26,733 bases of DNA, taken from Candidatus Melainabacteria bacterium. GTDB taxonomy: Bacteria > Cyanobacteriota > Vampirovibrionia > Vampirovibrionales > JAJTHC01. A model generated the notes under the pieces. That model ran no database searches and was not told the DNA's origin. It saw only the letters and a program-made list of their open reading frames with translations. This document shows, in pieces, positions 25,356 through 26,733 of the stretch. The DNA is taken from the NCBI GenBank assembly GCA_026389055.1, contig JAPLIO010000161.1, positions 1 through 26,733 of the forward strand, written 5' to 3'. Every line of letters starts with the position of its first letter. Position 1 is the first letter of the stretch. The translations under genes were made by a program, and so were the position numbers.

Positions 25356-26183
25356 ATGTCTACTGCTTCTATTTTAATGATACCCCCCACCTTCTTTTCG
25401 GTAGATTATGCCATTAACCCATGGATGAACCCTCATGCCATGGTAGATACCAACTTAGCCATCGTTCAGTGGCAACAGTTGAAACAAACCCTAACACACC
25501 AATGCCATGCCACCGTATTAGAAGTACCTCCTGTTGAGGGACTTCCTGATATGGTATTTGTTGCTAATGCCGCTATTATTTTACCTCCGTTGGCTTCGGG
25601 GCGAGAACGAGTGCTGTTAGCTCGGTTTTTTAATGAAGAACGGCAAGGCGAAGAAGCTTATTTTCAGCAGTGGTTTGAAGAACAAGGGTATTGGGTTGAA
25701 AAATCGCCAGCCCACTTACCCTTTGAAGGGGCGGGCGAAGCCTTAGCTTGGAACGGCTTTTGGTTTGCTAGTTATGGGCAACGTGCCGTGCGTGAGGCCC
25801 ATAGTTGGTTGGCTTATTACAGTGGGCAACCCGTCATTTCTTTGGAATTAGTAGACCCGAAGTTTTACCACTTAGATGTCGCCTTTTGCCCGACGGATTT
25901 AGGCTATGTGCTTTACTACCCTGCGGCGTTTAGTACCGATTCTTTAGCGTTGCTAGAAGCCATTATCCCCCCTGAAAAACGGCTGATTGTTCCAGAATCT
26001 GAAGCGTTACAGTTTGCTTGTAATGCCGTTTCTGTAGGTAGCCATATTGTATTACCGTGTGAAGCCTCTACTTTACGTCAACAACTAGAAGCTACGGGGC
26101 ATACAGTGCATTGCGTTGAGTATTCGGAATTTATCAAAGCAGGTGGAGCTACCAAGTGTTCTACGTTAAAATTACCCCTGTAA
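25356..26183 (+). CDS. ArgZ/AgrE-like arginine dihydrolase domain (guanidino-group-modifying enzyme)
   Basis: A 275-residue enzyme of the amidinotransferase/dimethylarginine-hydrolase superfamily. It closely resembles the N-terminal catalytic domain of cyanobacterial arginine dihydrolase: VDYAINPWMN, LPDMVFVANAAI, LLARFFNEERQGEEAYF, LPFEGAGEAL, FYHLDVAFCP, FACNAVSVGSHIV and the C-terminal KAGGATKCSTLKL with the nucleophile C268. Asn71 (FVAN) falls at the position I recall as deciding dihydrolase rather than deiminase chemistry. The likely reaction is arginine to ornithine, CO2 and two ammonia. Cyanobacterial ArgZ/AgrE carries a further C-terminal domain of some 400 residues, absent here. No clear ribosome site is visible. 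A plain dimethylarginine hydrolase is the main alternative. Confidence 0.8.
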   Translation: MSTASILMIPPTFFSVDYAINPWMNPHAMVDTNLAIVQWQQLKQTLTHQCHATVLEVPPVEGLPDMVFVANAAIILPPLASGRERVLLARFFNEERQGEEAYFQQWFEEQGYWVEKSPAHLPFEGAGEALAWNGFWFASYGQRAVREAHSWLAYYSGQPVISLELVDPKFYHLDVAFCPTDLGYVLYYPAAFSTDSLALLEAIIPPEKRLIVPESEALQFACNAVSVGSHIVLPCEASTLRQQLEATGHTVHCVEYSEFIKAGGATKCSTLKLPL

Positions 26184-26297
26184 ACAGTTACATTTTGTTA
26201 CAACATTTAAGTTTCCAGTAGCCTTGTTCGATACGATTAACATCTTTCTTTCTATTAAAGACAACGATTCGCTTTACCGTAGGAGCTTAAATAACCC

Positions 26298-26702
26298 ATG
26301 ATGACAACCGCCACAACATTAACCACTCAACTAAAACGCTTCAAGAAAACGGCTAATAAGAAGCAAAAAGGGTTTACGTTGATTGAATTAGCGATTATCA
26401 TTGCTATTGTAGGTATTATGTCCGCTGTAGCCGTTACCCAGTTTATTGATTTAACGGGGAATGCCGAAGAAGCCGTTTTAAGCGATTATTTACAGAAGCT
26501 TAATATGGGTGTTGCTTCTTATATGGCAGCAACAGGGCATCGTCCCGATTCTTTTGCAGATTTTGTAGGAGCAACACCCGCAGATCTTGCACCTGGAACA
26601 GGCTTAAACATCGCTGCTTTAACCGATGGAATGGATTTGAGTAAAGCCACGGTTTTTGGGCAGGCAGCCTCTGCGGACGCTAAATCTTTGCCGTACCAGT
26701 AA
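26298..26702 (+). CDS. Type IV pilin-like protein
   Basis: A 134-residue prepilin. A positively charged leader of about 28 residues ends in KKQKG, followed by the cleavage motif G^FTLIELAI with the glutamate at mature position 5, then a hydrophobic helix (about 29-52) for membrane insertion and filament packing. Prepilin peptidase would cut after the glycine. The mature part is short (about 105 residues), nearer to minor pilins or pseudopilins than to typical major pilins, and has no cysteine pair. GGAG lies about 14 bp upstream. Two adjacent ATG codons make the first residue uncertain. Confidence 0.85.
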   Translation: MMTTATTLTTQLKRFKKTANKKQKGFTLIELAIIIAIVGIMSAVAVTQFIDLTGNAEEAVLSDYLQKLNMGVASYMAATGHRPDSFADFVGATPADLAPGTGLNIAALTDGMDLSKATVFGQAASADAKSLPYQ

Positions 26703-26733
26703 AGATGAAAACGCTTCCACCCCGTTCGAAAAA

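Overview
The window joins two unlike stretches of bacterial DNA. Positions 1 to about 22,690 are an integrated, plasmid-like mobile element that is fairly GC-rich. About 22,690 to the end is a more AT-rich chromosomal flank. The junction is the 3' end of a tRNA-Ile(GAT) gene on the minus strand, and a tyrosine recombinase lies directly beside it. This is the usual arrangement of an integrative element inserted at a tRNA 3' end. The other end of the element is not in the window: I found no second copy of the tRNA 3' end near position 1.

Element, left to right. (1) A replication and partition module on the minus strand, parA - ribbon-helix-helix protein - repA, with a candidate origin just downstream of repA (about 120-305: two G-run repeats spaced 22 bp and three DnaA-box-like 9-mers). 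(2) An ArdA-type antirestriction gene, then about 830 bp without a convincing gene. (3) A mobilization module: a VirD4/TraG-type coupling ATPase; a MobQ (MobA/MobL) relaxase on the minus strand whose C-terminal tail is broken by a frameshift; a divergent region full of inverted repeats and holding a nic-like sequence (likely oriT); a TraD-family accessory gene; a membrane-anchored coiled-coil protein; and a second large membrane ATPase of the coupling-protein type. No VirB/Tra mating-channel genes are visible, so the element looks mobilizable rather than self-transmissible, at least within this window. (4) A type I restriction-modification and defence operon on the plus strand: half-size HsdS, HsdM, a Fic protein, full-size HsdS, a DUF2188-type small protein, a DUF3644 protein with an RHEIEH motif reminiscent of HEPN RNases, HsdR and a YgjP-like metallopeptidase. 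Several of these genes overlap by 4-8 bp, which argues for one functional unit. (5) A tyrosine integrase with an N-terminal MerR/excisionase-like helix-turn-helix.

Flank. After the tRNA come two divergent WavE-like (polysaccharide/LPS synthesis) proteins, a stand-alone guanidino-group-modifying enzyme closely resembling the N-terminal catalytic domain of cyanobacterial arginine dihydrolase (ArgZ/AgrE), and a type IV pilin-like protein. The host is a bacterium with type IV pilin-type processing. The ArgZ-like protein hints at a cyanobacteria-related, possibly non-photosynthetic lineage such as Vampirovibrio-like bacteria, but that is a guess. The element's genes look proteobacterial in type.

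How the parts could work together: RepA/ParA maintain an excised replicating form, Int integrates and excises it at tRNA-Ile, MobQ plus the coupling ATPases hand the DNA to a mating channel supplied elsewhere, ArdA protects it on entry, and the type I/Fic/DUF3644 operon defends or addicts the host after establishment. The most unusual parts are the paired coupling ATPases without a channel, and the composition of the defence operon (two HsdS genes, an embedded Fic protein, and a DUF3644 HEPN-like candidate with a strong palindrome at its start).
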